A stretch of DNA of 64,000 nucleotides from CADCWK01 sp965218235 (GTDB taxonomy: Bacteria; Chloroflexota; Chloroflexia; Thermomicrobiales; UBA6265), in assembly GCA_965218235.1 (NCBI GenBank), contig OZ244596.1:496001-560000 (forward strand). The letters are read 5' to 3'. The notes below the pieces were generated by a model that worked only from the letters and a program-made list of their open reading frames with translations, ran no database searches and was not told the origin of the DNA. Made by a program: the position numbers and the translations under genes. Positions 17,986-26,575 of this stretch are shown piece by piece. Each line of letters begins with the position of its first letter. The stretch's first letter is position 1.

Positions 17986-18153
17986 AGCGGACCGCCTCCA
18001 GCGAAGCTGAGGGACTGGATGGGAACGTCAGCCGAATCCGTTGACTTCATGGCACGCCATTTGATTGTACGTACACTGGTCCAGAGATTGGTCTGCTGGA
18101 GGGGTTGTCAGAACAGGGCTGCGAACGTACGATCTAATCATCCCGAAAAAAGC

Positions 18154-18182
18154 TTGCATACGAACAAGTGTTCTGGTAGACT
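18154..18182 (+). promoter_or_regulatory. Promoter with LexA (SOS) box
   Basis: TTGCAT (18154-18159), a 17-base spacer and TAGACT (18177-18182) form a good sigma-70-type promoter. The spacer contains GAACAAGTGTTC (18162-18173), matching the Gram-positive-type LexA site GAAC-N4-GTTC; with flanks it fits CGAACRNRYGTTYC at 13 of 14 positions. LexA bound there would block RNA polymerase. It points at the 93-aa gene starting at 18277. The same arrangement is seen upstream of imuB at 49053-49081. Confidence 0.75.
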
Positions 18183-18276
18183 CTGGTCATCGCCAGTGAG
18201 CGTTGCCAGCAGGCACAAGCGGCCCGGCTCAACCCGATCGTCGGGTGATACGGCCGGCCAGAACAGGGAGTCACAG

Positions 18277-18558
18277 ATGTTCCTTGGTTGGTATGACGCG
18301 GACAAGAAGTACCCGACCGCCCGCAAGCTGACCGACGCCGTCGGCCGCTTCCAGGACAAGTTCGGCGTCGCCCCCCTGACCTGCCTGGCGAGCGTCGAGG
18401 ACGCCGCCCTGCTCCTGAGGGAGCCGGCCATCATCAAGCTCGGCATCTCGGTCGTCGGCGCGTCCTACGTCCCACGCCACACCTTCTACGTGGGCGATGA
18501 GGACGTGGTCGTCGACGAGGTCGTCACCGAGCCGGTCCGCATCGCCGCCGCCGCCTGA
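18277..18558 (+). CDS. Small protein of unknown function, predicted SOS-regulated
   Basis: 93 residues from ATG at 18277 with agggag upstream. It starts MFLGWYDADKKYPTARKL, has a mixed helix/strand character, an unusual pair of aromatic clusters (GWYD near the start, RHTFYVGDED near the end), a single Cys, and no membrane helix or signal peptide. I do not recognise a named domain; similar short proteins with a W-x-D/x-D-D opening may occur in related bacteria, but I recall no function. The gene stands alone between a LexA-box promoter and a strong terminator. It diverges from the rsmH-ftsZ cluster, which makes a DNA-damage division-checkpoint role possible but unproven. Confidence 0.8.
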   Translation: MFLGWYDADKKYPTARKLTDAVGRFQDKFGVAPLTCLASVEDAALLLREPAIIKLGISVVGASYVPRHTFYVGDEDVVVDEVVTEPVRIAAAA

Positions 18559-18562
18559 GCGA

Positions 18563-18598
18563 CCCATGAGGATCGGCCAACCGGCCGATCCTCATGGG
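18563..18598. terminator. Strong bidirectional hairpin terminator
   Basis: A 16-bp perfect stem (18563-18578 with 18583-18598) has a 4-base loop. It lies 5 bases after the stop of the 93-aa gene and 44 bases beyond the stop of the convergent biotin carboxylase gene, so it can serve both. T-runs are weak on either side. Confidence 0.75.
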
Positions 18599-18641
18599 CC
18601 TTGAGCGTCGGCGCCCCGATTCTGGACATCGCCCGATCCTC

Positions 18642-20435
18642 TCAGGCGTCGGGCGTCACGGAGAGTAGAGGCGTCCCGACCCTGACCGCGTCGCCGACCG
18701 CGACGTGGATCGACTCGATCCGGCCAGCAGTCAGGGTTACAACCTCGTTCTCCATCTTCATCGCCGAGACGACGATCGCAACCTCTCCGGCCGCGACGAT
18801 CTGCCCGACCGTGACGGCCACCCGCATCACCGTTCCCTGGATCGAGCTGAGCAGCTCCGGCCCGCCGGTCGCCTGGCTCGCCGGCCGCCCCAGGCGTCTC
18901 GACGTCGACCGGCCATTGCCCCGACTCTTGGCGTTGCCTATCGAAGCCGCGGTTGCCACGCCCCTGACCGCGACCGTCAGCCGCCTGCCGTCGACCTCGA
19001 CCAGCACGGTCTCGACCGGAACCTCGTCCGTGCCACTCCCCGTCACGGTCGGCTCCGCGTCGAGATCGCGCAGCAGTTCGGGGTGTTCGGGCAGGTAGGC
19101 CGTCGTCGCGCCACCCAGCCGAAAATCGGCCTCGGCCATGATCCGGCGCTGCAGCGGGATCGTCGTCGTGACACCCTCGACGGTGAACTCAGCCAGGGCA
19201 CCGGCCATCCGGTCGACCGCCTCGGTGCGGTCCCTCCCCCAGACGATCAGCTTCGCCACCATCGAGTCGTAGTCCGGCAGGATTTCCATCCCCGATTCGG
19301 CGGACGAATCGACCCGGACGCCGAAGCCGCCCGGCTCGGCGTAGCGGCCGATGGTGCCCGGCGCCGGGGCGAAATCGCGGCTGGGATCCTCGGCGTTGAT
19401 CCGGCATTCGATCGCGTGGCCCCGCAGCGCGACGTCGGCGTCACTGAACGAGAGCGGCTGCCCGGCCGCGACCAGCAACTGCTCGCGAACGAGGTCGATC
19501 CCGGTGACCATTTCGGTGACCGGATGCTCGACCTGGATCCGGGTGTTCATCTCCAGGAACGAGAACTGACCCGCTTCGTCGAGCAGGAACTCGACCGTCC
19601 CGGCTCCGACGTAATCGGCCTGCCGCGCCAGCGAGACGGCCGCGTTGCCCATCGCCGCCCGGATCTCCGGCGTGACGGCCGGCGACGGCGACTCCTCGAT
19701 GAGCTTCTGGTGGCGCCGCTGGACGGAGCAGTCCCGCTCGCCAAGGCTGACGACGTTGCCAAGCTGATCGGCGAAGACCTGGATCTCGACATGGCGTGGC
19801 CGGGCAACGTAGCGCTCCAGGTAGACCGCCGGGTTGTTGAAGAATCGGGCCGCCTCGCCCGAGCTCCCCTGCCAGGCCGCTTCGATCTCGTCCGGACCCG
19901 TCGCGACCCGGAACCCGCGTCCGCCACCGCCGCCGGACGCCTTGACCGCAACCGGATAGCCGTTGGCATCGGCCCACGCCCGTGCCTCCTCGACCGAGCC
20001 GACTGGCCCATCCGTTCCGGCGACGATCGGGACACCGGCCTGCATGGCGATCCGGCGGGCGGCGACCTTGTCGCCCATCACGGCGATTGCGGCAGGAGGA
20101 GGCCCAACGAATGTCCGTCCGGCCGCGACGCAGGCTTCGGCGAAGGCCGCGTTCTCGGCAAGGAAACCGTAACCAGGATGGACCGCGCCGGCGCCACTCT
20201 TCAGGGCGATGTCGACAATAGCTTCGATGTCCAGATACGGGACGACCGGTCCGCCCTGCCGAACCGGCGGCAGACGCCAGGCATCGTCGGCCAGCCGGAC
20301 GTGGCGGGCCTGCTCCTCGCCCGGCCCATAGATGGCGACCGTCGCGATTCCGAGCTCTCGTGCGGCCCGCATAACCCGGACGGCGATCTCCCCGCGGTTG
20401 GCGACCAGAAGCCGTGTCACACTGCCCGTTGCCAT
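18642..20435 (-). CDS. Acyl-CoA carboxylase alpha chain: biotin carboxylase fused to BCCP
   Basis: 597 residues from ATG at 20435. The N-terminal biotin carboxylase starts LLVANRGEIAVRVMRAARELG, with HPGYGFLAENAAFA, the ATP-grasp Gly loop KASGGGGGRGFRV, EQIQ-type RHVEIQVFADQLGN, ERDCSVQRRHQKLIEE and FLEMNTRIQVEHPVTE. The last 75 residues are a biotinyl domain with the biotin-Lys motif AMKMENEV. Together they carboxylate biotin for transfer to acetyl-CoA or propionyl-CoA. The linker is shorter than in typical 660-residue alpha chains. No carboxyltransferase (beta chain) gene lies in the window, so the substrate cannot be assigned. It converges on the 18277 gene. Confidence 0.92.
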   Translation of the reverse strand: MATGSVTRLLVANRGEIAVRVMRAARELGIATVAIYGPGEEQARHVRLADDAWRLPPVRQGGPVVPYLDIEAIVDIALKSGAGAVHPGYGFLAENAAFAEACVAAGRTFVGPPPAAIAVMGDKVAARRIAMQAGVPIVAGTDGPVGSVEEARAWADANGYPVAVKASGGGGGRGFRVATGPDEIEAAWQGSSGEAARFFNNPAVYLERYVARPRHVEIQVFADQLGNVVSLGERDCSVQRRHQKLIEESPSPAVTPEIRAAMGNAAVSLARQADYVGAGTVEFLLDEAGQFSFLEMNTRIQVEHPVTEMVTGIDLVREQLLVAAGQPLSFSDADVALRGHAIECRINAEDPSRDFAPAPGTIGRYAEPGGFGVRVDSSAESGMEILPDYDSMVAKLIVWGRDRTEAVDRMAGALAEFTVEGVTTTIPLQRRIMAEADFRLGGATTAYLPEHPELLRDLDAEPTVTGSGTDEVPVETVLVEVDGRRLTVAVRGVATAASIGNAKSRGNGRSTSRRLGRPASQATGGPELLSSIQGTVMRVAVTVGQIVAAGEVAIVVSAMKMENEVVTLTAGRIESIHVAVGDAVRVGTPLLSVTPDA

Positions 20436-20753
20436 TCCGTACCCGTCCTTCCCGCTCGATCTCTCTGAATATGTCGCCCCGCCTTGGCCACGGGGATCGC
20501 CGGCGGGACGCAGCGCACCACCGGCAAGGTTGGCTGCTAGGCCACGACCCGGTCTACGGGTATCATGCGTCCGAAGACAGGGGATGTGGCGGCTCACCCC
20601 GGCCCGCGATAGGCAAGCGTGCCTCCGCCGTGGCGGGGCCGCTCAACACGACGCCACGTCCTCGAACCCAACGGGACATGACGTCCACCGAACGATTCGA
20701 GACGAATGACTCCCGTTCCCGGTTCGCGACCAGCATTCCCAGAGGCTACCGCC

Positions 20754-22766
20754 ATGAGCATCCACCGTCGGCCCGGACAGACCCGCCACGGCGACCGCCC
20801 ATCGCGACCCAGGCGACCCCGGAACCAGTCCGAGCGGAGCCCCGGTCAGCCCCTTCTGGTCACTGACGGAGCGGCATTGCCGGCGCCGCGGCTCAACGGC
20901 GCCCATCATCCCACGGATACCCTCGTGCCGGCCCGGACTCGCTCGACGACCGGAGTCGTCGCGGCGCTGGAGCGACACTGGCCAGTCGTCCTGGTCGTCC
21001 TCGCCTTCGTCGCCTCCTGGACCATCGTCCCGATCTTCACCGCCGCCCCTGTCGGTGACGACTGGGTCTACTCGCTTTCGGTGGAGCACCTCCTCGAGCA
21101 GGGCAAACTGGAGATCCTCGACCTCTCCGTCACGACCCTGATCTTCCAGGTCCTCTGGGCCGGGCTTTTCGGCCTCGTCTTCGGCGACAGCTTCGGTGCC
21201 CAGCGCTTCTCGACCGTCGTGTTATTCCTGCTGAGCGGAATCGCGTTCTACTCCCTGCTCCGGACACTGGGCGTGACCTACGGCCGCAGCGCCCTTGGAG
21301 TGGCTGTCTATCTCTTCAATCCGCTCAGCTTCGTGCTGGCGTTCTCGTTCATGACCGATCCGCACTACCTCGCGACGATGGTAATCTCGCTCGCGTTCTA
21401 CGCCGCCGGGCTCCGGAGCGACCAGCCCAGCCGGAAGCTGATCCTCTGGGGAGCGTTCTTCGCCGGCTGTGCCTTCCTCGTCCGGCAGCAGGGCGCGCTG
21501 ATCCCGTTCGGCGTCGTTGCCTGGCTGGTCCTGACCAGGCAGCTCTGGTTCGACCGGCGCAGTCTCATCCGTTTCCTCGAGGTCGTCGCGATTCCGGCCG
21601 TCATGCTGGTCCTCTACTACCTCTGGGTGGTCTTCATTCACGGTGTCCCCGAGCAGCAGGATGCGTTCGTCACGCAGATCTTCGACCTTGGCGCTGGCGG
21701 GACCTGGCTGCTGCTCCGGCGGATGACCTATTTCGAGACCGTGATCGTCGGGCTGTTCGTCCTGCCGATCGCCCTCGCCGCTGTCGCTGGCATCGTCGAC
21801 CTCCTTCGGCGACGGATCTTCCTCCGGGGAGAGCGGCTCAATCCGCGCGTCACTACCCTCCGGCTCGCCGCGATCGCCGGCTGGCTGGTCATCGTCGTCT
21901 TCGGCGCCATCGTGACCATCGGCGACAACTACCTGATGCCCTATCTCTCGCAGTTCGTCGGGACGAGCGGGCTGGGCCCGAACGACCTGTTCGGTGGCCG
22001 GCGAGAGCTGCTCGACGCGGCATCGATGATGAATGTACGGCTTTGGCTCACATGGTTGTGCGTTGGCTCCGCGATCCTGTTCGGGATCGCGACGATCGGC
22101 CGGATCGGGAGCCCGGCGACGCCCCAGCGCGGGATCGCCGCGATGATCCTGATCGTGGGCCTGGGGCAGGTCGCCGGGGTCATGCCGCCCTCGTTCCACT
22201 TTGCCCAATGGATCATCTCGGTCGACCGCTACCTGCTGCCGCTGCTACCGTTCGCGATCGCCCTGCTGCTCTGGGCCCTCAAGGACATCCGGCTGGCGCT
22301 CCCGGTCGGCTGGCTGGTCCTGGCGCTGGTCGCGGCCTTCTCCGTCGTCGGGACTCGCGACTTCCTCGTCTTTCAGAAGGCGACCTGGGATTACGCCCGC
22401 TATGTCAACTACGACCTCGGTGTGCCACTGACGAAGCTCAACGGCGGCTCGTCCTGGGACGGCTACTTCCTGTACGAGTACGGCAACGGCTACAAGATCC
22501 CACAGCAGACCGTCGGTGGCCCATGGTGGAGCAATCTCTTTGCGACCGCAACGGACTCGACCTATGTCATCTCCGGCTCACCCAACGCGCCCAGTGACGG
22601 AACCTACGTGCAGATCGACCAGCGTGAGTACTCCTCGTGGCTGATGTCAGACCCCGTCTACCTCTACCTCATGCAGCGCCAGTTCATCCCATTCGGGGAA
22701 CCGCCGGCCGGCCCGATCCCGCCTGATACCCCCCCACCGCCTATCTACGCCCACCCGGTCCAATGA
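20754..22766 (+). CDS. Multi-spanning GT-C-type glycosyltransferase-like membrane protein
   Basis: 670 residues from Met at 20754; an earlier ATG at 20706 is in frame but lacks a ribosome site. After a polar, Arg/Pro-rich start of about 75 residues there are around 11-12 hydrophobic helices. A loop after the first helix has the acidic pair VGDDWVYSLSVEHLLEQG, in the position of the catalytic Asp of ArnT/PMT-type GT-C enzymes that use polyprenyl-phosphate sugars. The C-terminal 170 residues are soluble and end in a Pro-rich tail. It lies upstream of a GT2 enzyme and a methyltransferase on the same strand, suggesting cell-surface glycan work. The sugar and acceptor are unknown. Confidence 0.65.
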   Translation: MSIHRRPGQTRHGDRPSRPRRPRNQSERSPGQPLLVTDGAALPAPRLNGAHHPTDTLVPARTRSTTGVVAALERHWPVVLVVLAFVASWTIVPIFTAAPVGDDWVYSLSVEHLLEQGKLEILDLSVTTLIFQVLWAGLFGLVFGDSFGAQRFSTVVLFLLSGIAFYSLLRTLGVTYGRSALGVAVYLFNPLSFVLAFSFMTDPHYLATMVISLAFYAAGLRSDQPSRKLILWGAFFAGCAFLVRQQGALIPFGVVAWLVLTRQLWFDRRSLIRFLEVVAIPAVMLVLYYLWVVFIHGVPEQQDAFVTQIFDLGAGGTWLLLRRMTYFETVIVGLFVLPIALAAVAGIVDLLRRRIFLRGERLNPRVTTLRLAAIAGWLVIVVFGAIVTIGDNYLMPYLSQFVGTSGLGPNDLFGGRRELLDAASMMNVRLWLTWLCVGSAILFGIATIGRIGSPATPQRGIAAMILIVGLGQVAGVMPPSFHFAQWIISVDRYLLPLLPFAIALLLWALKDIRLALPVGWLVLALVAAFSVVGTRDFLVFQKATWDYARYVNYDLGVPLTKLNGGSSWDGYFLYEYGNGYKIPQQTVGGPWWSNLFATATDSTYVISGSPNAPSDGTYVQIDQREYSSWLMSDPVYLYLMQRQFIPFGEPPAGPIPPDTPPPPIYAHPVQ

Positions 22767-22931
22767 CCGGATAGCTTCTGGGAGGCGAAATCGATCTCTC
22801 CCCAACTGATCGTTCCACTCTCCTCGCGTCTACGCGCCAATCCCCGGTGATCCGTGTACCATTGGCCCGCCTGACAGGACCGCCACCTGGGGATGATCGG
22901 AACGGCGCGGCGGAGCAGGAGCAGCTTCACG

Positions 22932-23813
22932 ATGTGGAACGGCAAGCAAGTCTCCGTGATCCTGATGACCTATCAGGAGAAGAACTCGATCAAGGCCGTG
23001 ATCGAGGGCTTCGAGGCGACCGGCGTCGTCGACGAGATCCTGGTCATCAACAACAACGCGGAACCGGGAACCTGGGAGGAAGTGGCGGAGACCTCTGCCC
23101 GGCAGGTCCTCGAGACGCGCCAGGGCTACGGCTGGGCGACGCGGCGCGGCCTGGAAGAGGCAACCGGTGACCTGATGGTCCTCGTCGAACCCGACGGGAC
23201 CTTCCTGCCACGGGACGTCGTCAAGCTCCTCGTCTACAGCGACGACTGCGATGCCGTCTTCGGGACGCGGACGACCCGCGAGCTGATCTGGCGTGGCGCC
23301 AACATGGGGTTCGCGCTGAAGTGGGGCAACTGGGGCGTCGCCAAGATCGTCGAGGTCCTGTTCAACACCAGCCATCTCAGCGACGTCGGCTGCACCTACC
23401 GGCTCATTACCCGAGAGACGCTCGAGAACATCCGCGACGGCTTCAGTGTCGGCGGTAGCCATTTCGGCCCCGAGCTGATGCTGCTGACCATCAGTTCCGG
23501 CGCCCGCGTCGTCGAGGTGCCGATCAACTACCTGCCCAGGGTCGGCGTCAGCGCGGTGACCGGCGACATGGGCAAGGCGATCCGGCTCGGGCTGGAGATG
23601 ACTTCGTTCATCCTGAAGTTCCGGTTCGCGACGATCGGCCGCTCCCGGAGACCGGACGTTCACCGGCCGATGCCGGACGGACCGGTCCACAAGCCCGCCT
23701 ACCGCGTCGCGGCCGACAACACCCCGACCGCGCCACCTCGTGTCCGTGAGGCCGCGACGACGGCGGCCGCCGTACCAACATCAAGTGTCGTGGGCAAGGG
23801 AGATCACTCGTGA
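22932..23813 (+). CDS. Family 2 glycosyltransferase (DPM1-like)
   Basis: 293 residues from ATG at 22932, preceded by an ggagcag-type site. The GT-A start is SVILMTYQEKNSIKAVIEG, with INNNAEPGTWEEVA, RQGYGWATRRGLEEATGD and the metal/nucleotide motif LVEPDGTFLPRD (an E-P-D in place of the common D-x-D). GCTYRLITRETLE and FGPELMLLTIS follow, as in polyprenyl-phosphate sugar synthases. No membrane helix is present. The end overlaps the next gene by 4 bases (GTGA), so the methyltransferase is probably co-translated. It likely transfers a sugar from a nucleotide carrier to a lipid or protein for the surface glycan. Confidence 0.85.
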   Translation: MWNGKQVSVILMTYQEKNSIKAVIEGFEATGVVDEILVINNNAEPGTWEEVAETSARQVLETRQGYGWATRRGLEEATGDLMVLVEPDGTFLPRDVVKLLVYSDDCDAVFGTRTTRELIWRGANMGFALKWGNWGVAKIVEVLFNTSHLSDVGCTYRLITRETLENIRDGFSVGGSHFGPELMLLTISSGARVVEVPINYLPRVGVSAVTGDMGKAIRLGLEMTSFILKFRFATIGRSRRPDVHRPMPDGPVHKPAYRVAADNTPTAPPRVREAATTAAAVPTSSVVGKGDHS

Positions 23814-24544
23814 GCCAGGCCGCTACCTCAGAGACATCGACCCAGCTCGACCCGTTCGCCGAGCAGACGAACTTCGATCTTGTCGCCGATGCGTACGATG
23901 AGACGATCCCCCTTCACGTCCACGAGCACTACCTGGCCAAGCGGGTCGCCTTTATCGAGGCGCACACCACACCCGGCCCGACACTCGATGTGGGCTGCGG
24001 CACGGGCAAGTTCACGGAGCGAGTCCGGGACGCGGGGTATGAGGTCACGGGCCTCGACTACTCGCAGGGGATGCTTGACGTGATGGCGCGCGTTCGCCCC
24101 GGAATCCCCGGCGTCGCTGCCTCCAGCACCGAGATCCCCTTCCCGGACGACACGTTCACGCTGACCTACTGCATCGCCGTGATGCACCATGTCGCCGACA
24201 GGGACGCCGTTCACAAGACGCTCATGGAGATGGTCCGGGTGACGAAGCCGGGCGGCCGGATCCTGATCTGGGACCATAACCCGCGCAACCCGTACTGGCC
24301 GATCCTGATGAGACGCGTCCCGCAGGACACCGGCGCGGAGCGCCTGATCCCGGAGAAGGAGGTCCTCGATGGCCTTACCGACGGTGGCGCCCGGATCGCG
24401 ATGAGCAAGCCGCTCGGCTTCATCCCCGACTTCATGCCGAAGCCGCTGATGCCGATCGGCCGGATCGCCGAGGGCGTCGTCGAGAGCGTCCCTGGCCTCA
24501 ACCGGCTCTGCGCCCACAACGTCGTGCTGGCCGTCAAGAACTGA
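23810..24544 (+). CDS. Class I SAM-dependent methyltransferase
   Basis: 244 residues from GTG overlapping the preceding GT2 stop. The SAM-binding motif is PTLDVGCGTGKFTERV, followed by VTGLDYSQGMLDVM, PFPDDTFTLTYCIAVMHHV and VRVTKPGGRILIWDHNPRNPYW. The fold and motifs match the UbiE/BioC-like Methyltransf_11 group. The substrate is unknown; given the coupling to a glycosyltransferase it may methylate a sugar or a lipid carrier product. A strong terminator follows at 24574-24605, closing a possible three-gene transcript that begins with the membrane glycosyltransferase. Confidence 0.85.
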   Translation: MSQAATSETSTQLDPFAEQTNFDLVADAYDETIPLHVHEHYLAKRVAFIEAHTTPGPTLDVGCGTGKFTERVRDAGYEVTGLDYSQGMLDVMARVRPGIPGVAASSTEIPFPDDTFTLTYCIAVMHHVADRDAVHKTLMEMVRVTKPGGRILIWDHNPRNPYWPILMRRVPQDTGAERLIPEKEVLDGLTDGGARIAMSKPLGFIPDFMPKPLMPIGRIAEGVVESVPGLNRLCAHNVVLAVKN

Positions 24545-24573
24545 CCGTGCCTGGTCAAAGCACCTGTCGCTGA

Positions 24574-24605
24574 ACGGGCCGGACTCTTCAATGAGTCCGG
24601 CCCGT
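24574..24605 (+). terminator. Hairpin terminator after methyltransferase
   Basis: A 13-bp perfect stem (24574-24586 with 24593-24605) and a 6-base loop lie 29 bases after the methyltransferase stop. The downstream sequence (cgtcgttctccc) is only moderately T-rich. Confidence 0.7.
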
Positions 24606-24692
24606 CGTCGTTCTCCCATAGGTTTGCCTTATGATCATGCCGCTGCGGAATGCGGTTAAACACGTGGGTCCGCGCGACAGCCCGGTTGCGGA

Positions 24693-24780
24693 GCAGACCT
24701 CTCCCCCGGCCCCTCTCCGGCGCACCTGCTCGCTCTCCCGCTGAAGCGGCTTCGGCTCGCAGGTGCCCGGAGAGGGGAGT
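24693..24780. repeat. Dispersed intergenic repeat, family D copy 2
   Basis: This matches 1646-1733 in the same orientation. Both have gcagacctctccccc, an internal gctgaagcggcttcggctcg block and a cccggaga end. The two ends are complementary (ctctccgg with ccggagag) and would form a hairpin. It lies directly upstream of the APH-like gene. Confidence 0.7.
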
Positions 24781-24804
24781 CGATAGCGAACCGGATCACC
24801 GATC

Positions 24805-25764
24805 ATGCTTCCAGATTCCGTATGGGGCCAGAGTTTCTCGGCCTCCACCAGACCCGGGACGGCTCAAGATTCGAGGGTGGAGATCTCCGACGTCACGCGT
24901 GCGATCTCGGCTGCGATATCGGTCGCCACATCGCTCGACCTGCCAGCCGACGACGCGATCGTTCTCCACAACTCGAACAGGCTGGCGCTGCGGTTAATGC
25001 CATGCGACGTCGTCGCCCGGGTCGCCCCTGTAGAGCAGGCGGCTGCACAGCTCGAAGTTGAACTCGCTCGACGGCTCACGAAGGTCGGATGCCCGGTGGG
25101 CCCGTTGGAGCCTCGGGCGGACGCGGTTGTGCACAGGCGCGATGGCTTCGGCGTGACGCTCTGGGTCTACTGCGAGCCCGCCACACCTCACACCCCACCT
25201 GTCGACTACGCCAGGGCGCTGGAGCTGCTGCACGTCGGCATGCGCAAGGTCGATGTACAGATCCCAAGGTTCACGGATCGAATCGCGGAGGCGGAAGCGA
25301 TTGTCGCCAACCCGGATCTCTCGCCGGAGCTCGCCGACGGAGACCGCGCGTTCCTCAGCGGCAGACTGAGCTACCTGCGACGAGCGATCGACGATCGGGG
25401 CGCCGTGGAGCAACCTCTCCACGGCGAGCCCCATCAAGGCAATGTGATCAACACGAAGCATGGCCCGTTGTTCATCGACCTTGAGACGTGCTGCCGTGGA
25501 CCAGTCGAGTTCGATCTCGCCCATGTTCCCAAGGCGGTCTGCGCGCAGTACCCGAACGTTGAGCAAGGGCTGCTGGACGAATGCCGACAGCTCATTCTCG
25601 CGATGGTCGCAGCGTGGCGTTGGGAGCGTGGCGACCAGTTTCCGTACGGGAGGCGATTCGGAGAAGCCTTCCTGCGCGCGCTGCGCGAGGGTCCTCCCTG
25701 GCCGACACTCGACCAAATGAACAACCTACTGGAGGATCGGCAGAAATCGCCGAGGGTTAGGTGA
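24805..25764 (+). CDS. Aminoglycoside phosphotransferase (APH) family kinase-like protein
   Basis: 319 residues. The C-terminal lobe has the Brenner motif as HGEPHQGN (206-213) with Glu in place of the usual Asp, and the metal-binding F-I-D-L-E-T (Asp225) in place of D-F-G. EFDLAHVP follows, as in APH/ChoK enzymes that phosphorylate small molecules with ATP. ATG at 24805 has a weak ribosome site; GTG at 24877 is an alternative. Its protein is less Arg/Gly-biased than its neighbours, and its 3' end overlaps a transposase fragment, so acquisition by transfer is plausible. Substrate unknown; resistance should not be assumed. Confidence 0.75.
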   Translation: MLPDSVWGQSFSASTRPGTAQDSRVEISDVTRAISAAISVATSLDLPADDAIVLHNSNRLALRLMPCDVVARVAPVEQAAAQLEVELARRLTKVGCPVGPLEPRADAVVHRRDGFGVTLWVYCEPATPHTPPVDYARALELLHVGMRKVDVQIPRFTDRIAEAEAIVANPDLSPELADGDRAFLSGRLSYLRRAIDDRGAVEQPLHGEPHQGNVINTKHGPLFIDLETCCRGPVEFDLAHVPKAVCAQYPNVEQGLLDECRQLILAMVAAWRWERGDQFPYGRRFGEAFLRALREGPPWPTLDQMNNLLEDRQKSPRVR

Positions 25765-25966
25765 ATGCGGCACGGAACCATTCGGCTTGGCCCGAGGTCC
25801 TTCCGTCGGCCTCGGAAGCCTCGATCGTCCTGCCAAGAGGGGGTGCGAGCAACAGCGGCTCTGCCATCACCCACTGCTTGTCGGTCATGCCCGTGGGACG
25901 CCGCGGTGTGCGCTCAGCCATGACCTCACCGTGAACGATCATGCCGAATCGATCTCGAAGACACAC
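25757..25966 (-). pseudogene. Transposase N-terminal remnant (IS5-like)
   Basis: A 69-codon frame contains RRPTGMTDKQWVMAEPLLL, resembling the start of IS5-type transposases (D-x-Q-W-x-x-x-x-P-L-L-P). Homology stops after about 35 residues and the frame ends at the 3' end of the APH-like gene, overlapping it by 8 bases. No DDE region or terminal inverted repeats are visible nearby, so this is a dead fragment. It marks a past insertion between the APH-like gene and the rhamnose operon. Confidence 0.5.
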
Positions 25967-25975
25967 CGATCCTTC

Positions 25976-26548
25976 TCACATACGTTCTTGGTGAGCCCGG
26001 TACTGCGGCAACCGATCCTCGGCGACTTCGGCCAGCAGCGGCGCAACCTGATCCTTGTCGGAGAGAGTCGGGTCGGCGACGGGCCAGTCGATTCCGATCG
26101 CCGGGTCGTCCCATCGGATGCTGCCCTCGGCGGCCTTGTTGTAAACGTCCGTGCATTTGTACGTGAACAGTGCCTGCGGGGAGATGACCTGGAAGCCGTG
26201 GGCGAAGTCCGGCGGGACGTAGAGGCGCCGGGCATCCTCCGGCGTCAGCGTCACGCCGACCCACTGGCCAAACGTCGGCGAGCCGCGCCGGATGTCGACC
26301 GCGACGTCGAACACCTCGCCAAGGACGCAGGAGACGAGCTTGCCCTGCCCGTTCGGCACCTGATAGTGCAACCCCCGCAGGACGCCGCGCCGCGACGACG
26401 ACAGGTTGTCCTGAACGAAGTCGAGGTCCAGCCCGGCCGCCTGGTAGGCCGCCCGGTTCCATGTTTCGAGAAAGTATCCGCGCTCGTCCCCGCGAACCGT
26501 CGGCTCGATGATCATCACTCCGGGCAGTGCCGTCTCGATCACCTTCAT
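25976..26548 (-). CDS. rfbC: dTDP-4-dehydrorhamnose 3,5-epimerase
   Basis: 190 residues from ATG at 26548 with cggagcagcac upstream. It epimerises C3 and C5 of dTDP-4-keto-6-deoxyglucose. The cupin core shows RGDERGYFLETW, QDNLSSSRRGVLRGLHYQ (catalytic His), GEVFDVAVDIRRGSPTFG, YVPPDFAHGFQV and YKCTDVYN. It is the last gene of the rfbDBAC operon, 27 bases after rfbA. All four dTDP-L-rhamnose enzymes are encoded together. Confidence 0.95.
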   Translation of the reverse strand: MKVIETALPGVMIIEPTVRGDERGYFLETWNRAAYQAAGLDLDFVQDNLSSSRRGVLRGLHYQVPNGQGKLVSCVLGEVFDVAVDIRRGSPTFGQWVGVTLTPEDARRLYVPPDFAHGFQVISPQALFTYKCTDVYNKAAEGSIRWDDPAIGIDWPVADPTLSDKDQVAPLLAEVAEDRLPQYRAHQERM

Positions 26549-26575
26549 GTGCTGCTCCGTCGCTGATCGTGCGGA

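Noticed and set aside
18122..18135. A further LexA-like site (gaacgtacgatc)
   Set aside because: The right half is gatc rather than gttc, and it is upstream of the promoter rather than in it.
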